DNA from: Polynucleobacter sp. AP-Capit-er-40B-B4
Lineage (GTDB): Bacteria; Pseudomonadota; Gammaproteobacteria; Burkholderiales; Burkholderiaceae
Assembly: GCF_018882245.1 (NCBI RefSeq)
Contig: NZ_JACVOV010000001.1
Location: forward strand, 186,001 to 250,000
Direction of reading: 5' to 3'
Length of the DNA: 64,000 bases
Below, one piece after another: positions 1 through 8,068 of this stretch. The stretch's first letter is position 1, and every line of letters starts with the position of its first letter. The position numbers and the translations under genes are program-made. The notes beneath the pieces are model-generated. The model searched no databases. It had not been told where the DNA came from and saw only the letters and a program-made list of their open reading frames with translations.

Positions 1-305
1 GGAATATTTCTAATGGGTTTTAGAAAGCTGGTTGCTGTGTCAGATGCAATCGGCGCTAGTGCCGCCTTGCGCACAATGATGGCTACACCGTTATAGGTCT
101 TTTGACCTGCAGCCAGACTCAAGTAACCTGCATCCTCAAGTTCTTTATGCGGATATTTATCATCCGTAAGTTTGAGCTCCTGCAAACACAGCGCATCAAT
201 AGGCTGCTGCTTTTTTTCCTGATCCTGTAGCCAACGCAGGACTTGTGGAAGGCGAACTTTTAAGGAGTTCACATTCCACGCGGCTATGCGAACCGAATCA
301 GTCAT
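1..305 (-). CDS. xth: Exodeoxyribonuclease III, N-terminal part (cut by window edge)
   Basis: Base-excision-repair nuclease (AP endonuclease and 3'-5' exonuclease) of the Mg-dependent EEP fold. Only the first ~101 residues lie in the window; the reading frame is open to base 1. Seen: an early AAWNVNSLKVRLPQ segment, holding the metal-binding Asn of this fold, and LCLQELKL, holding the catalytic Glu; both are diagnostic of the ExoIII/Xth family. The ATG at 305 lies inside the end of ntrC and the two frames overlap by 8 bases, so xth is probably co-transcribed after glnA-ntrB-ntrC and translationally coupled to ntrC. The C-terminal catalytic Asp and His cannot be checked here. Confidence 0.9.
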   Translation of the reverse strand, partial: MTDSVRIAAWNVNSLKVRLPQVLRWLQDQEKKQQPIDALCLQELKLTDDKYPHKELEDAGYLSLAAGQKTYNGVAIIVRKAALAPIASDTATSFLKPIRNI

Positions 306-1749
306 CGATTCCCAACTCTTGCAACTTACGGGTAATCGTATTGCGTCCAATACCTAGACGTTGAGCGGCCTCCACTCTTCTACCGCGCGTTACTTCAAGC
401 GCTGCTTGTAATACCGCTTTTTCGAAGCGCGCAGTGAGGGCATCAAAGACTTCTTTATCGCCGTCTTGCAGCATCTTTACAGCGAGACGTCCTAAGCCGC
501 TCTCCCAGTCACCTGAGGCGACTTTAGTGGGGGCGGGATTGCTTGGCGAGGACTCACCATGAAGAATCACGGGTTGCTCGCTAGCTTCCGCAACGATATC
601 GGCAGGCAAATCACTAACCCCAATCACATTGGCGGGCGTCATTACCGTGAGCCAATGGCATAAATTCTCTAATTGGCGCACGTTACCTGGAAATGGCATA
701 GCGCTGATTTCTTTTAAGACTTCATCAGAGAGCTTTTTAGGATCAACCCCTAAAGACTTGGCGCAACTGAGCATGAAATGACGAGCCAACATTGGAATAT
801 CTTCACTACGCTCACGCAATGAAGGCATGCGCAAACGAATGACATTCAGGCGATGCAATAAATCTTCGCGGAATAGTCCTGCAGCAACTCGAGCATCTAG
901 ATTCTGATGGGTCGATGCGATGATGCGAACGTTTGCCTTAATTGGGTCTTGACCGCCGATACGATAAAAATGACCGTCAGACAAGACTCGGAGCAAACGG
1001 GTCTGCAGATCAAATGGAAGATCACCTACCTCACCTAAAAATAGGGTGCCACCATCAGCTTGCTCAAAGCGACCGCGTCGCAGAGTTTGTGCGCCAGGAA
1101 AGGCGCCACGCTCATGACCAAACAACTCAGACTCTAATAAATCTTTTGGTACGGCCGATGTGCTCAAAGAAACAAAGGGTCCTTTTGCGCAAGGGCTGTG
1201 CTTATGCAATGCATGAGCTACCAACTCTTTACCAGTACCGGACTCGCCAGTAATCAGGACTGTCGCATTGGATTGAGCTAAACGACCAATCGCACGAAAG
1301 ATTTCTTGCATGGCTGGTGCTTGACCAATGATCTCCGTAGCATCTTGGCGCCAGGCGGTTAGTTCTTTAGCGCCAGAATCATTGCGAATGCCCTGCTCAA
1401 CCGCACGATGAATCAGCTCCACCGCTTTTTCTACATCAAATGGTTTAGTAAGGTACTCAAATGCGCCACCTTGAAATGAAGAGACAGCTGAATCCAAATC
1501 AGAGTAAGCCGTCATGATGATGACAGGCAAATTCGGATGGCTAGCCTTTACATGCTGCAAGAGATCCAAGCCATTACCGCGTGGCATCCGGATATCTGAA
1601 ATCAACACTTGGGGGGATTCTTTTTCCAAGGCATTCAGAACATCGTTTGGATTAGAAAAGCTCTTATGCGGAATATTCTCACGCGATAACGCCTTTTCTA
1701 AAACCCAACGAATAGATTGATCATCGTCGACGATCCAAATTGGTTTCAT
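298..1749 (-). CDS. ntrC: NtrC-family nitrogen response regulator with altered GAFTGA and Walker B motifs
   Basis: Response regulator of the NtrB-NtrC pair controlling nitrogen-assimilation genes. Receiver domain ~1-115 with acidic pocket D8-D10, phospho-acceptor D52 and K102; AAA+ sigma54-activator domain ~140-370 with Walker A GESGTGKE (168-175); Fis-type helix-turn-helix at the C-terminus (~445-480). Length 483 is normal for NtrC. Odd: the sigma54-contact loop, normally GAFTGA, reads GAFPGA (215-220; CCT codon at 1096-1098), and Walker B, normally GTLFLDE, reads GTLFLGE (Gly239, GGT codon at 1033-1035). In the family the loop Thr contacts sigma54 and the Walker B Asp is needed for ATP hydrolysis. 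The other domains are intact, so it may bind DNA and be phosphorylated but not remodel sigma54 polymerase in the usual way. The ATG overlaps the ntrB stop by 4 bases. Confidence 0.93.
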   Translation of the reverse strand: MKPIWIVDDDQSIRWVLEKALSRENIPHKSFSNPNDVLNALEKESPQVLISDIRMPRGNGLDLLQHVKASHPNLPVIIMTAYSDLDSAVSSFQGGAFEYLTKPFDVEKAVELIHRAVEQGIRNDSGAKELTAWRQDATEIIGQAPAMQEIFRAIGRLAQSNATVLITGESGTGKELVAHALHKHSPCAKGPFVSLSTSAVPKDLLESELFGHERGAFPGAQTLRRGRFEQADGGTLFLGEVGDLPFDLQTRLLRVLSDGHFYRIGGQDPIKANVRIIASTHQNLDARVAAGLFREDLLHRLNVIRLRMPSLRERSEDIPMLARHFMLSCAKSLGVDPKKLSDEVLKEISAMPFPGNVRQLENLCHWLTVMTPANVIGVSDLPADIVAEASEQPVILHGESSPSNPAPTKVASGDWESGLGRLAVKMLQDGDKEVFDALTARFEKAVLQAALEVTRGRRVEAAQRLGIGRNTITRKLQELGIDD

Positions 1750-2879
1750 GATGCTTTCTCCTGCCTACGGTATGGAATTTGAATATGAAAATCGGTGCGT
1801 CCAGGACGGCTATTACAAGAAATAAAGCCCTGGTGCTGCTGAACAAAGGTTTGCGCCAAAGTAAGACCAAGCCCACTACCACCATCTCTACCCGAGACCA
1901 GCGGGAAGAAGATACGCTCAATAATTTCTTCTGGGATACCTGGGCCGTTATCAATTACATGCAAATCCATCGCCAACTTATAGCGATGCTTGGCAATAGT
2001 CACTGAGCGTGCTACACGGGTCTTAAGTTCGATTTGAGCAACGCCGTTTTGAATCTCTTCAGATAGTGCTTGGGCAGCATTGTGAACAATATTGAGAGTT
2101 GCCTGAATCAACTGCTCACGGTCACCCAATACATCCGGCAGACTCGTATCGTAATTACGAATAATTCTGAGTCCTTTTGGAAACTCGGCCAAAACCAAAC
2201 TACGCACACGCTCCAATGCTTCATGCACATTAAAGGATTCCATCACATGCGCCTTGCGATGTGGCGCCAAGAGACGGTCTACTAAAGTCTGCAGGCGATC
2301 CGATTCTTTGATAATGACTTGCGTGTATTCCCGCAAACCTTTATCCGGCAATTCAAATTCGAGTAGCTGAGCCGCTCCACGAATTCCACCCAATGGGTTT
2401 TTAATCTCATGCGCTAAATTGCGCATCAACTGTTTATTTGCCTCAACTTGCTGCGTTACACGTTCATCGCGCTCACTACGCAACTGCTGGTCGATCGGAA
2501 ACCATTCCATCATGATCAGGGTAGGATCTTCCAAGGCCGCAATAACAACATGGGCAGGGATTGAATCTTGATGAATACTGCCGGGCAAGGAATCCAGAAT
2601 CATTTCTTGGCGCTGCGCCAGCACATGCCCCTGCTTCACTTCGCCAATCATGACTCTTAATGCTTCGTTATCGCCAAATAAATTGTGCACAGATTGACCC
2701 TCAAGTGATTTACGCGAGAGATCCAAAGCTGACTCAGCAGCTGGGTTCACGTACACCAATTGTTGGGTCTCAGCCTCAAATACCACGATGGCATTAGGCA
2801 TCTGATCAAGCAATGTCGGAAAAAAAGGAGCAGCCGAAGCTGCTCCCTTGAACGAATTGCGCAACAGACCTGCGCTCAA
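1746..2879 (-). CDS. ntrB: Nitrogen regulation sensor histidine kinase NtrB
   Basis: Cytoplasmic kinase/phosphatase acting on NtrC, normally governed by PII protein. A PAS-type sensor segment (~20-130) is followed by the dimerisation/H-box NLAHEIKNPLGG with phospho-acceptor His157, an N-box around Asn267, a DNGPG G1 box (310-314) and a GGSGLGL G2 box (333-339); all kinase boxes are complete. No membrane segment is seen, as expected for NtrB. The start is a TTG at 2879 preceded by a good AGGAG ribosome site about 6 bases upstream. It begins 14 bases after the glnA stop and ends with a 4-base overlap into ntrC, so glnA-ntrB-ntrC form one operon. Confidence 0.93.
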   Translation of the reverse strand: MSAGLLRNSFKGAASAAPFFPTLLDQMPNAIVVFEAETQQLVYVNPAAESALDLSRKSLEGQSVHNLFGDNEALRVMIGEVKQGHVLAQRQEMILDSLPGSIHQDSIPAHVVIAALEDPTLIMMEWFPIDQQLRSERDERVTQQVEANKQLMRNLAHEIKNPLGGIRGAAQLLEFELPDKGLREYTQVIIKESDRLQTLVDRLLAPHRKAHVMESFNVHEALERVRSLVLAEFPKGLRIIRNYDTSLPDVLGDREQLIQATLNIVHNAAQALSEEIQNGVAQIELKTRVARSVTIAKHRYKLAMDLHVIDNGPGIPEEIIERIFFPLVSGRDGGSGLGLTLAQTFVQQHQGFISCNSRPGRTDFHIQIPYRRQEKAS

Positions 2880-2893
2880 GTTCTCTCCTTCGC

Positions 2894-4309
2894 TTACAGG
2901 GAGTAGTACATATCAAATTCGATAGGATGCGTAGTCATACGGAAACGTGTGACATCTTCCATCTTCAAATTGATATATGCATCAATCATAGATTCAGTGA
3001 ATACACCACCGCGAGTCAAGAACTCGTGATCTTTCTTCAATGCATCCAGTGCCTCTTCCAAGCTTGCGCAAACGGTTGGGATCTTTGCATCTTCTTCTGG
3101 TGGCAAGTCATACAAGTTCTTGTCAGCAGCTTCGCCCGGATGAATCTTGTTTTGAACGCCGTCCAAACCAGCCATCATCAATGCAGAGAAGCAGAGGTAT
3201 GGGTTAGCCAATGGATCTGGGAAACGAGTTTCAATACGACGACCCTTAGGATTTGGAACGTGTGGAATACGGATAGAAGCAGAACGGTTACGTGCTGAGT
3301 AAGCCAACTTGACTGGAGCCTCAAATCCTGGAACCAAACGCTTGTAGGAGTTTGTACCTGGGTTAGTAATCGCATTCAATGCTTTAGCGTGCTTAATGAT
3401 GCCGCCAATGTAGAACAATGCGAATTCTGACAAACCTGAATAGCCATTACCAGCAAACAAGTTCTCGCCGTTCTTCCAAATAGATTGGTGAACGTGCATA
3501 CCAGAACCGTTATCGCCAACTACTGGCTTAGGCATAAAGGTTGCTGTCTTACCGTAAGCATGAGCTACGTTTTGAACAACGTATTTCTGCCAGATTGTCC
3601 AATCAGCGCGCTGTACCAATGTGCTGAACTTAGTGCCCAATTCGTTTTGGCCTTGGCCAGCAACTTCATGGTGATGCACTTCAACTGGAATGCCCAATGA
3701 TTCGAGGATCAAACACATTTCAGAACGCATGTCTTGGAATGTATCTACAGGAGCAACTGGGAAGTAGCCACCCTTTTTACCTGGACGGTGGCCTGTGTTG
3801 CCGCCTTCGATTTCTTTAGCAGATGACCATGGAGCCTCTTCGGAATCAATCTTCACGAAGCAACCCTGCATGTCAGCACCCCAACGAACGCCGTCAAAAA
3901 TAAAGAATTCAGGTTCTGGACCAAAGTATGCTGTATCGCCCAAGCCAGTGCTCTTTAAGTACGCTTCAGCACGCTTAGCGATAGAACGTGGGTCACGGTC
4001 ATAACCTTTGCCATCAGCTGGCTCGATTACGTCACATGTGAGAACCAAGGTTGGCTCTTCATAGAATGGATCAATGTAAGCAGCTGTTGGATCGGGTTTG
4101 AGCAACATGTCTGATGCTTCAATACCTTTCCAACCAGCGATAGAAGAACCGTCAAATGCATGACCGCTCTCAAATTTATCTTCGTCAAAAGCAGAGATAG
4201 GAACTGTCGTGTGCTGTTCTTTACCCTTTGTGTCTACAAAGCGGAAATCAACGAAAGTACATTCTTTCTCTTTAACTAACTTCATCACATCAGCGACGGT
4301 CTTCGTCAT
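2894..4309 (-). CDS. glnA: Type I glutamine synthetase
   Basis: Condenses glutamate and ammonia to glutamine with ATP; the central ammonium-assimilation enzyme, a cytosolic dodecamer. The 471-residue length and motifs such as [19 protein letters not shown] and the C-terminal NLYDLPPEE identify the GSI-beta type. Tyr400 in the last motif is the expected adenylylation site, so activity is probably switched by GlnE adenylyltransferase. It is the first gene of the glnA-ntrB-ntrC operon. The 205-bp upstream region holds NtrC-type boxes and a -24/-12-like promoter, so nitrogen control is very likely. Confidence 0.98.
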   Translation of the reverse strand: MTKTVADVMKLVKEKECTFVDFRFVDTKGKEQHTTVPISAFDEDKFESGHAFDGSSIAGWKGIEASDMLLKPDPTAAYIDPFYEEPTLVLTCDVIEPADGKGYDRDPRSIAKRAEAYLKSTGLGDTAYFGPEPEFFIFDGVRWGADMQGCFVKIDSEEAPWSSAKEIEGGNTGHRPGKKGGYFPVAPVDTFQDMRSEMCLILESLGIPVEVHHHEVAGQGQNELGTKFSTLVQRADWTIWQKYVVQNVAHAYGKTATFMPKPVVGDNGSGMHVHQSIWKNGENLFAGNGYSGLSEFALFYIGGIIKHAKALNAITNPGTNSYKRLVPGFEAPVKLAYSARNRSASIRIPHVPNPKGRRIETRFPDPLANPYLCFSALMMAGLDGVQNKIHPGEAADKNLYDLPPEEDAKIPTVCASLEEALDALKKDHEFLTRGGVFTESMIDAYINLKMEDVTRFRMTTHPIEFDMYYSL

Positions 4310-4373
4310 GCAAATCTCCTCTATTAACTAAATTCGGAATTAAAACTTAAGGCATACACCCTTGTTTATTCCA

Positions 4374-4389
4374 GGCACCAAACATGCCT
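4374..4389 (-). promoter_or_regulatory. Sigma54-like -24/-12 promoter element of glnA
   Basis: On the minus strand the sequence reads AGGCATGTTTGGTGCC. It keeps the invariant GG and GC with the correct 12-base register of the sigma54 consensus (TGGCACG-N4-TTGC) but departs at several flanking bases. It would place the start of transcription near 4363, about 54 bases before the glnA ATG. No convincing sigma70 pair was found in the same region. Identification rests on consensus matching only. Confidence 0.5.
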
Positions 4390-4438
4390 TATGGATGTAT
4401 GTAATTTACTGAAGCAAACAAATGGGAACTCTCATTAT

Positions 4439-4455
4439 TGCACTGTTTAAGTGCT
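4439..4455 (-). promoter_or_regulatory. NtrC-type box, proximal
   Basis: Minus-strand AGCACTTAAACAGTGCA is a near-perfect dyad (GCACT, 5-base centre, AGTGC), close to the enteric NtrC site TGCACC-N5-GGTGCA. Its centre lies about 84 bases upstream of the predicted start of glnA transcription, on the same face-to-face arrangement expected for an enhancer pair with the distal box. Confidence 0.6.
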
Positions 4456-4490
4456 GAAATACCCTTCATGCCAGCCCAAATACCCCTATT

Positions 4491-4507
4491 TGCACCTTTT
4501 TAGTGCA
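4491..4507 (-). promoter_or_regulatory. NtrC-type box, distal
   Basis: Minus-strand TGCACTAAAAAGGTGCA matches the NtrC consensus TGCACC-N5-GGTGCA at all but one fixed position. Its centre is about 136 bases upstream of the predicted glnA start and 52 bases (about five helical turns) from the proximal box. It lies immediately beside the stop codon of the upstream MoaB-like gene. Confidence 0.72.
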
Positions 4508-4514
4508 AATAATT

Positions 4515-5393
4515 TCAGGCGATATCGTGGATTTCGTAACCCAGCTCTTGGGTGCCTGCCCTGAGGGCAATCCAGGCGCTTTCCAGAAGGTTAGCATTGC
4601 CTTTAATACCAAGCTCAATATGGCGCTGGGCGTACACACCACCCCTGGTTGCGTCACCTACTGATGGCAAGCTAAAGACCTTAACCCCAGGGAAATTGGC
4701 CTCTATACGCTCCATTAAGGGTGTCAAAGTCGATTCAATCCCCTTCGGAACAATAAAGCTCTGCTCAGCCCAGTTATCTTGGTGAAATAGATCCTTGTAA
4801 TGGGTATCCAAGCACCATGCCATCATCGGCGCCGCCATTACCGGGAAACCAGGCAAAAAGTGATGCTCCTGAATGCGGAAGCCTGGAATTTGGTTGTATG
4901 GGTTAGGAATAATTTCGCTGCCAATAGGAAACTCGCCCATCTTGAAGCGATGTTGATTTTCTGGAGTGCTGAGATCTGACTTAATCGGATCCCCTTCTGC
5001 CATCGACTGAATTCTGCCGGCAATCAGCTCTCTTGCAGTTGGATGCAACTCAATTTTTGTACCCAAGGCCAAAGCAGCGCATTGACGAGTATGGTCATCA
5101 GGAGTTGCGCCAATACCGCCAGTACTAAACACGACGTCCCCACTTGCAAAACTCTCTTTCAGCGTAGCAGTAATTTGCGCAGGATCATCGGCAACATACT
5201 TAGCCCAAGCAAGGCTGAGGCCACGCTCGTTGAGCAGCTCAATCATTTTGCTCATGTGTTTGTCTTGACGGCGACCTGACAAGATTTCATCGCCGATCAC
5301 GATTAAACCGAAGCGACGTTGCGCTGCAGCTGCTACATCTTTTGATTCGTCTATTTCAACTTTTTTCATTTCATCAACTATCTCATTAGCCAT
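4515..5393 (-). CDS. MoaB/CinA-N-type molybdopterin-binding-domain protein
   Basis: Family of the N-terminal domain of CinA (COG1058 type), with a MoCF-like fold; its substrate is not established. Seen: FGLIVIGDEILSGRRQDKH near residue 30 and VVFSTGGIGATPDDHTRQ near 90, the two classical loops of the fold. The C-terminal nicotinamide-nucleotide amidase domain of full CinA is absent (292 residues), so a competence or NMN-amidase role cannot be claimed. The first ~27 residues are charged and probably disordered. It starts 4 bases after the upstream EI24 gene and is the last gene of that run; glnA regulatory boxes begin right after its stop. Confidence 0.82.
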   Translation of the reverse strand: MANEIVDEMKKVEIDESKDVAAAAQRRFGLIVIGDEILSGRRQDKHMSKMIELLNERGLSLAWAKYVADDPAQITATLKESFASGDVVFSTGGIGATPDDHTRQCAALALGTKIELHPTARELIAGRIQSMAEGDPIKSDLSTPENQHRFKMGEFPIGSEIIPNPYNQIPGFRIQEHHFLPGFPVMAAPMMAWCLDTHYKDLFHQDNWAEQSFIVPKGIESTLTPLMERIEANFPGVKVFSLPSVGDATRGGVYAQRHIELGIKGNANLLESAWIALRAGTQELGYEIHDIA

Positions 5394-5397
5394 CGTA

Positions 5398-6267
5398 TTA
5401 ACTATGATGCGGAAGTTCTATGTCCACTACACGCGATTCCACCGTCAGTGCTTTATCCAACTCTTCTTCTCTCAGTTGCTTAAGTGCATCTAATAGGAAG
5501 TAACTAAACCACAAAGCAGCAAATACAAAGATCAAAGAGTAAATCCAAAGCGCTACAAAACTTACGATCGGGAATAGCACCAAAGCCAATGCCGAGGTGG
5601 CCCAAAAGAATGTAGGAACTGCACCCAACATCCCCGATGCAATGCCCATGCAGAGCAAAGGCCAGCGATATTTTTCAAGCAAGACATCGCGCTCTTCCGA
5701 GCTGGCATGTTTAGCCAATACGTCATAGGACATGAGTCGCATTGTTAACCAACCCCAGAGCAAGGGAGGCAAGACAGCAACAAGTGGAGGCACCCACCAA
5801 ACGGGCAAAGTCAACATCACGAGAGCCAGACAAATAATGGCTGACCACAATGAGTAAATCAAACTGCCGAAGAACCCGCCTCCCTGTTTACATTTGAGAT
5901 CATGAAATTGAGAATTCCTTGAGGCAATTTTGACAATTGCAGGGACGGTTGAAAAGGCAACGAATACGAGCAAGCTGATTGTGATCAACGGAATAATCAG
6001 CATGACAAAAAATAATGGCGCTATCCATGCTCGCGCGCTATCAAATCCTGCCCAAATAAGGCCTTCTTGAATCCAGCTGGTAAACATCGAGGTTGTTAGA
6101 AAGATACTTAATGCTTCGAGTGCAGGGGTCCATGTAAGCCAAATGAGGCAGCCCCACAGCACAGAAATAATCAGAAATGGTCTTAAGCTAAGCCACAGCA
6201 TCCGTGGATGCATAGTTCCAACTAAGGCCATGCCAAATGATTTAAATACCTGCTGCAAGCCGACCAT
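5398..6267 (-). CDS. EI24-domain integral membrane protein
   Basis: About six hydrophobic helices over 289 residues, with an amphipathic start and a charged C-terminal tail (ending ELPHHS). The arrangement and the interior PIVKIASRNSQFHDLK-like cytoplasmic loop fit the EI24/CysZ-related family (Pfam EI24) that many betaproteobacteria carry. True CysZ is a sulfate transporter, but nothing nearby points to sulfate, so only the family is called. It is separated by 4 bases from the MoaB-like gene and 29 bases from the hydroxylase gene, which suggests one transcript. Confidence 0.75.
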   Translation of the reverse strand: MVGLQQVFKSFGMALVGTMHPRMLWLSLRPFLIISVLWGCLIWLTWTPALEALSIFLTTSMFTSWIQEGLIWAGFDSARAWIAPLFFVMLIIPLITISLLVFVAFSTVPAIVKIASRNSQFHDLKCKQGGGFFGSLIYSLWSAIICLALVMLTLPVWWVPPLVAVLPPLLWGWLTMRLMSYDVLAKHASSEERDVLLEKYRWPLLCMGIASGMLGAVPTFFWATSALALVLFPIVSFVALWIYSLIFVFAALWFSYFLLDALKQLREEELDKALTVESRVVDIELPHHS

Positions 6268-6296
6268 ACAACTCCTATTGCCTTGAGACTTGAAGT

Positions 6297-7268
6297 CTAC
6301 TTTGGCATGATTTCTTTAAAGGCATGAACAAGGCCTTGCCACTGTTGAGTAAGAATGTTTTGTGAAACCGTTAGGTTTCTTACCCCTGTAGGATAGACCT
6401 CTTTAGGGAAGATAGCTGTTCTGAACAGCATATCCCACCATGGAAACAAAACACCAAAGTTACAGCCACCTAAAACACCGGGCTTACCTTTGGCTTCATG
6501 ACCGTACCCAACTGCATGGTGCATGCGATGAAACATAGGTGATACCAATAGATATTTAGCGGGCCCCAAATGGGTCTTGATATTGGCATGCTGCCAACTT
6601 TGCAGAAATTCACTCAAAGCAATTAGCAAAATAAATTGGCCGGGCGATACTCCAAACATCAAAGCAACAAAAGACATCACGACTGCCCGCATGATGTCAT
6701 CCAGTATGTGATTGCGGTTATCAGACCAAGCAGTCATGACTGTTTGACTGTGATGCAAAGCATGCAATTGCCACCACCAGTTAAATACGTGAGATGCACG
6801 GTGGTAGAGATAGTCAACGAAATCTAGCAATACCAAGTAAATTAAGAAACTAATAGCCGGAATAGAAGTTACACCAGGCCACCATGACTCGACGTTGAAG
6901 CGATCGAAACGGAAATCATGCAGGATGGAATCAACTCCAAAAAAGAATCCAGACAAAGCAATAAATACTAGGCCATGAAAAATTCCCAAGCGATGAAACA
7001 AGGTATACAAGACATCAGCCCTGCTTGCTTTGGCAAAGCGCTCTTGCTTCTCTGCCGGGGCTAGACGCTCCCAAGTTCTTAGGACAACAATGATTAGGAA
7101 AATTTGGATACAGCCAAACAAAAACCAATCAAGTCCATCAAACACATCTTCAGCCCAAGCCATTAAATCGAATTGATATAAAACTGGGGCCACTATATTT
7201 GCAAACAGAAACTCCTGAACGCTAGCGTAAGCAGCTGAGATGGCAGAAGTGATGGTGTTGAGATCCAT
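6297..7268 (-). CDS. Sterol desaturase / fatty acid hydroxylase family membrane protein
   Basis: Di-iron membrane hydroxylase superfamily acting on lipid chains. The histidine clusters are present in order: HRASH (~160), HALHHS (~172) and HRMHHA (~250), embedded among four to five hydrophobic segments. Length 323 is typical. The actual substrate (fatty acyl, hopanoid or other lipid) cannot be read from sequence. It lies 3 bases after the polysaccharide deacetylase gene, which indicates joint expression and perhaps a shared envelope role. Confidence 0.87.
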   Translation of the reverse strand: MDLNTITSAISAAYASVQEFLFANIVAPVLYQFDLMAWAEDVFDGLDWFLFGCIQIFLIIVVLRTWERLAPAEKQERFAKASRADVLYTLFHRLGIFHGLVFIALSGFFFGVDSILHDFRFDRFNVESWWPGVTSIPAISFLIYLVLLDFVDYLYHRASHVFNWWWQLHALHHSQTVMTAWSDNRNHILDDIMRAVVMSFVALMFGVSPGQFILLIALSEFLQSWQHANIKTHLGPAKYLLVSPMFHRMHHAVGYGHEAKGKPGVLGGCNFGVLFPWWDMLFRTAIFPKEVYPTGVRNLTVSQNILTQQWQGLVHAFKEIMPK

Positions 7269-7271
7269 GCT

Positions 7272-8060
7272 TTATTTTGACTGATTTACAGAATTCTTGG
7301 GCAGCAGTCCAAAGCAGAATCCGCGAGCCTTGAGATTAGCAATGAGCTGCTCCAATACGGCAGGCGCCCAAGGGTCTTTTCTAGACCATATACCCAAATG
7401 AGCCATAGTGATATCGCCATCCTTAAGGTTGCGACTAGCCTTATCCAGGAGAGTGCTATTGGGGTGCTTGTCAGAATTCAGCTCGTCACCTAAAAATCCA
7501 GCGGGATCCCAGCCTATATGTTCATATCCACACATATTGCCCATGCGAATCAAGGTGGGAGATGTTTTACCGCCAGGTGCACGCCATATCTTTTGAATCG
7601 GATGATCAGTAAGTTCTTGAAAACGCTGATCTACACGGCGTATTTCTTTACACATAGCTGCCTCGTTATAGAGAACTGTCATGCCCGCCTTGGGTCCAAA
7701 CTGAGGCTTCTCAAATACTTCACCTTTAGGTCCATCCTTGACAAAATAAGTATGGTCATAGGTATGGCTACCAAAGTGATGTCCCTCTTTTACGCGTTCT
7801 TGCCAATAAGCCTTCCAAGAATCGTCTAAGGAAAAATCACCGCGAAAAGTTTTCTCATTCGCCAAAAAGAATGTGGCTTTCACATTTTGTCGCTTCAGAA
7901 TTTCCGCCACCTTTTCAGCGACTGCCATATTGCCAGTATCAAAAGTGAGATAAACCTTTTTATTACATGCTGCAGGCTGAGCAGAGACTCCCAATGAAAA
8001 ACAGCCGAGCAATAGCACGGCTGTAATACGTGTGAATACCTTATGACTCATGCACTTCAT
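7272..8060 (-). CDS. Exported polysaccharide deacetylase (NodB-fold), variant metal site
   Basis: NodB-homology carbohydrate esterase with an N-terminal signal segment ending near VSAQPA. In the numbering that starts at 8078, motif 1 is YLTFDTG (45-49) instead of TFDDG: the catalytic-base Asp47 is kept but the metal-ligand Asp is Thr48. The His pair of motif 2 (GSHTYDH, H105 and H109), the RAPGG motif and MAHLG are present. I place the start at ATG 8060, preceded by GGGAG at good spacing; an in-frame ATG at 8078 overlaps the end of the upstream gene. Probably acts on a surface or wall glycan in the periplasm; the substrate is unknown. Confidence 0.83.
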   Translation of the reverse strand: MKCMSHKVFTRITAVLLLGCFSLGVSAQPAACNKKVYLTFDTGNMAVAEKVAEILKRQNVKATFFLANEKTFRGDFSLDDSWKAYWQERVKEGHHFGSHTYDHTYFVKDGPKGEVFEKPQFGPKAGMTVLYNEAAMCKEIRRVDQRFQELTDHPIQKIWRAPGGKTSPTLIRMGNMCGYEHIGWDPAGFLGDELNSDKHPNSTLLDKASRNLKDGDITMAHLGIWSRKDPWAPAVLEQLIANLKARGFCFGLLPKNSVNQSK

Positions 8061-8068
8061 GATGATGC

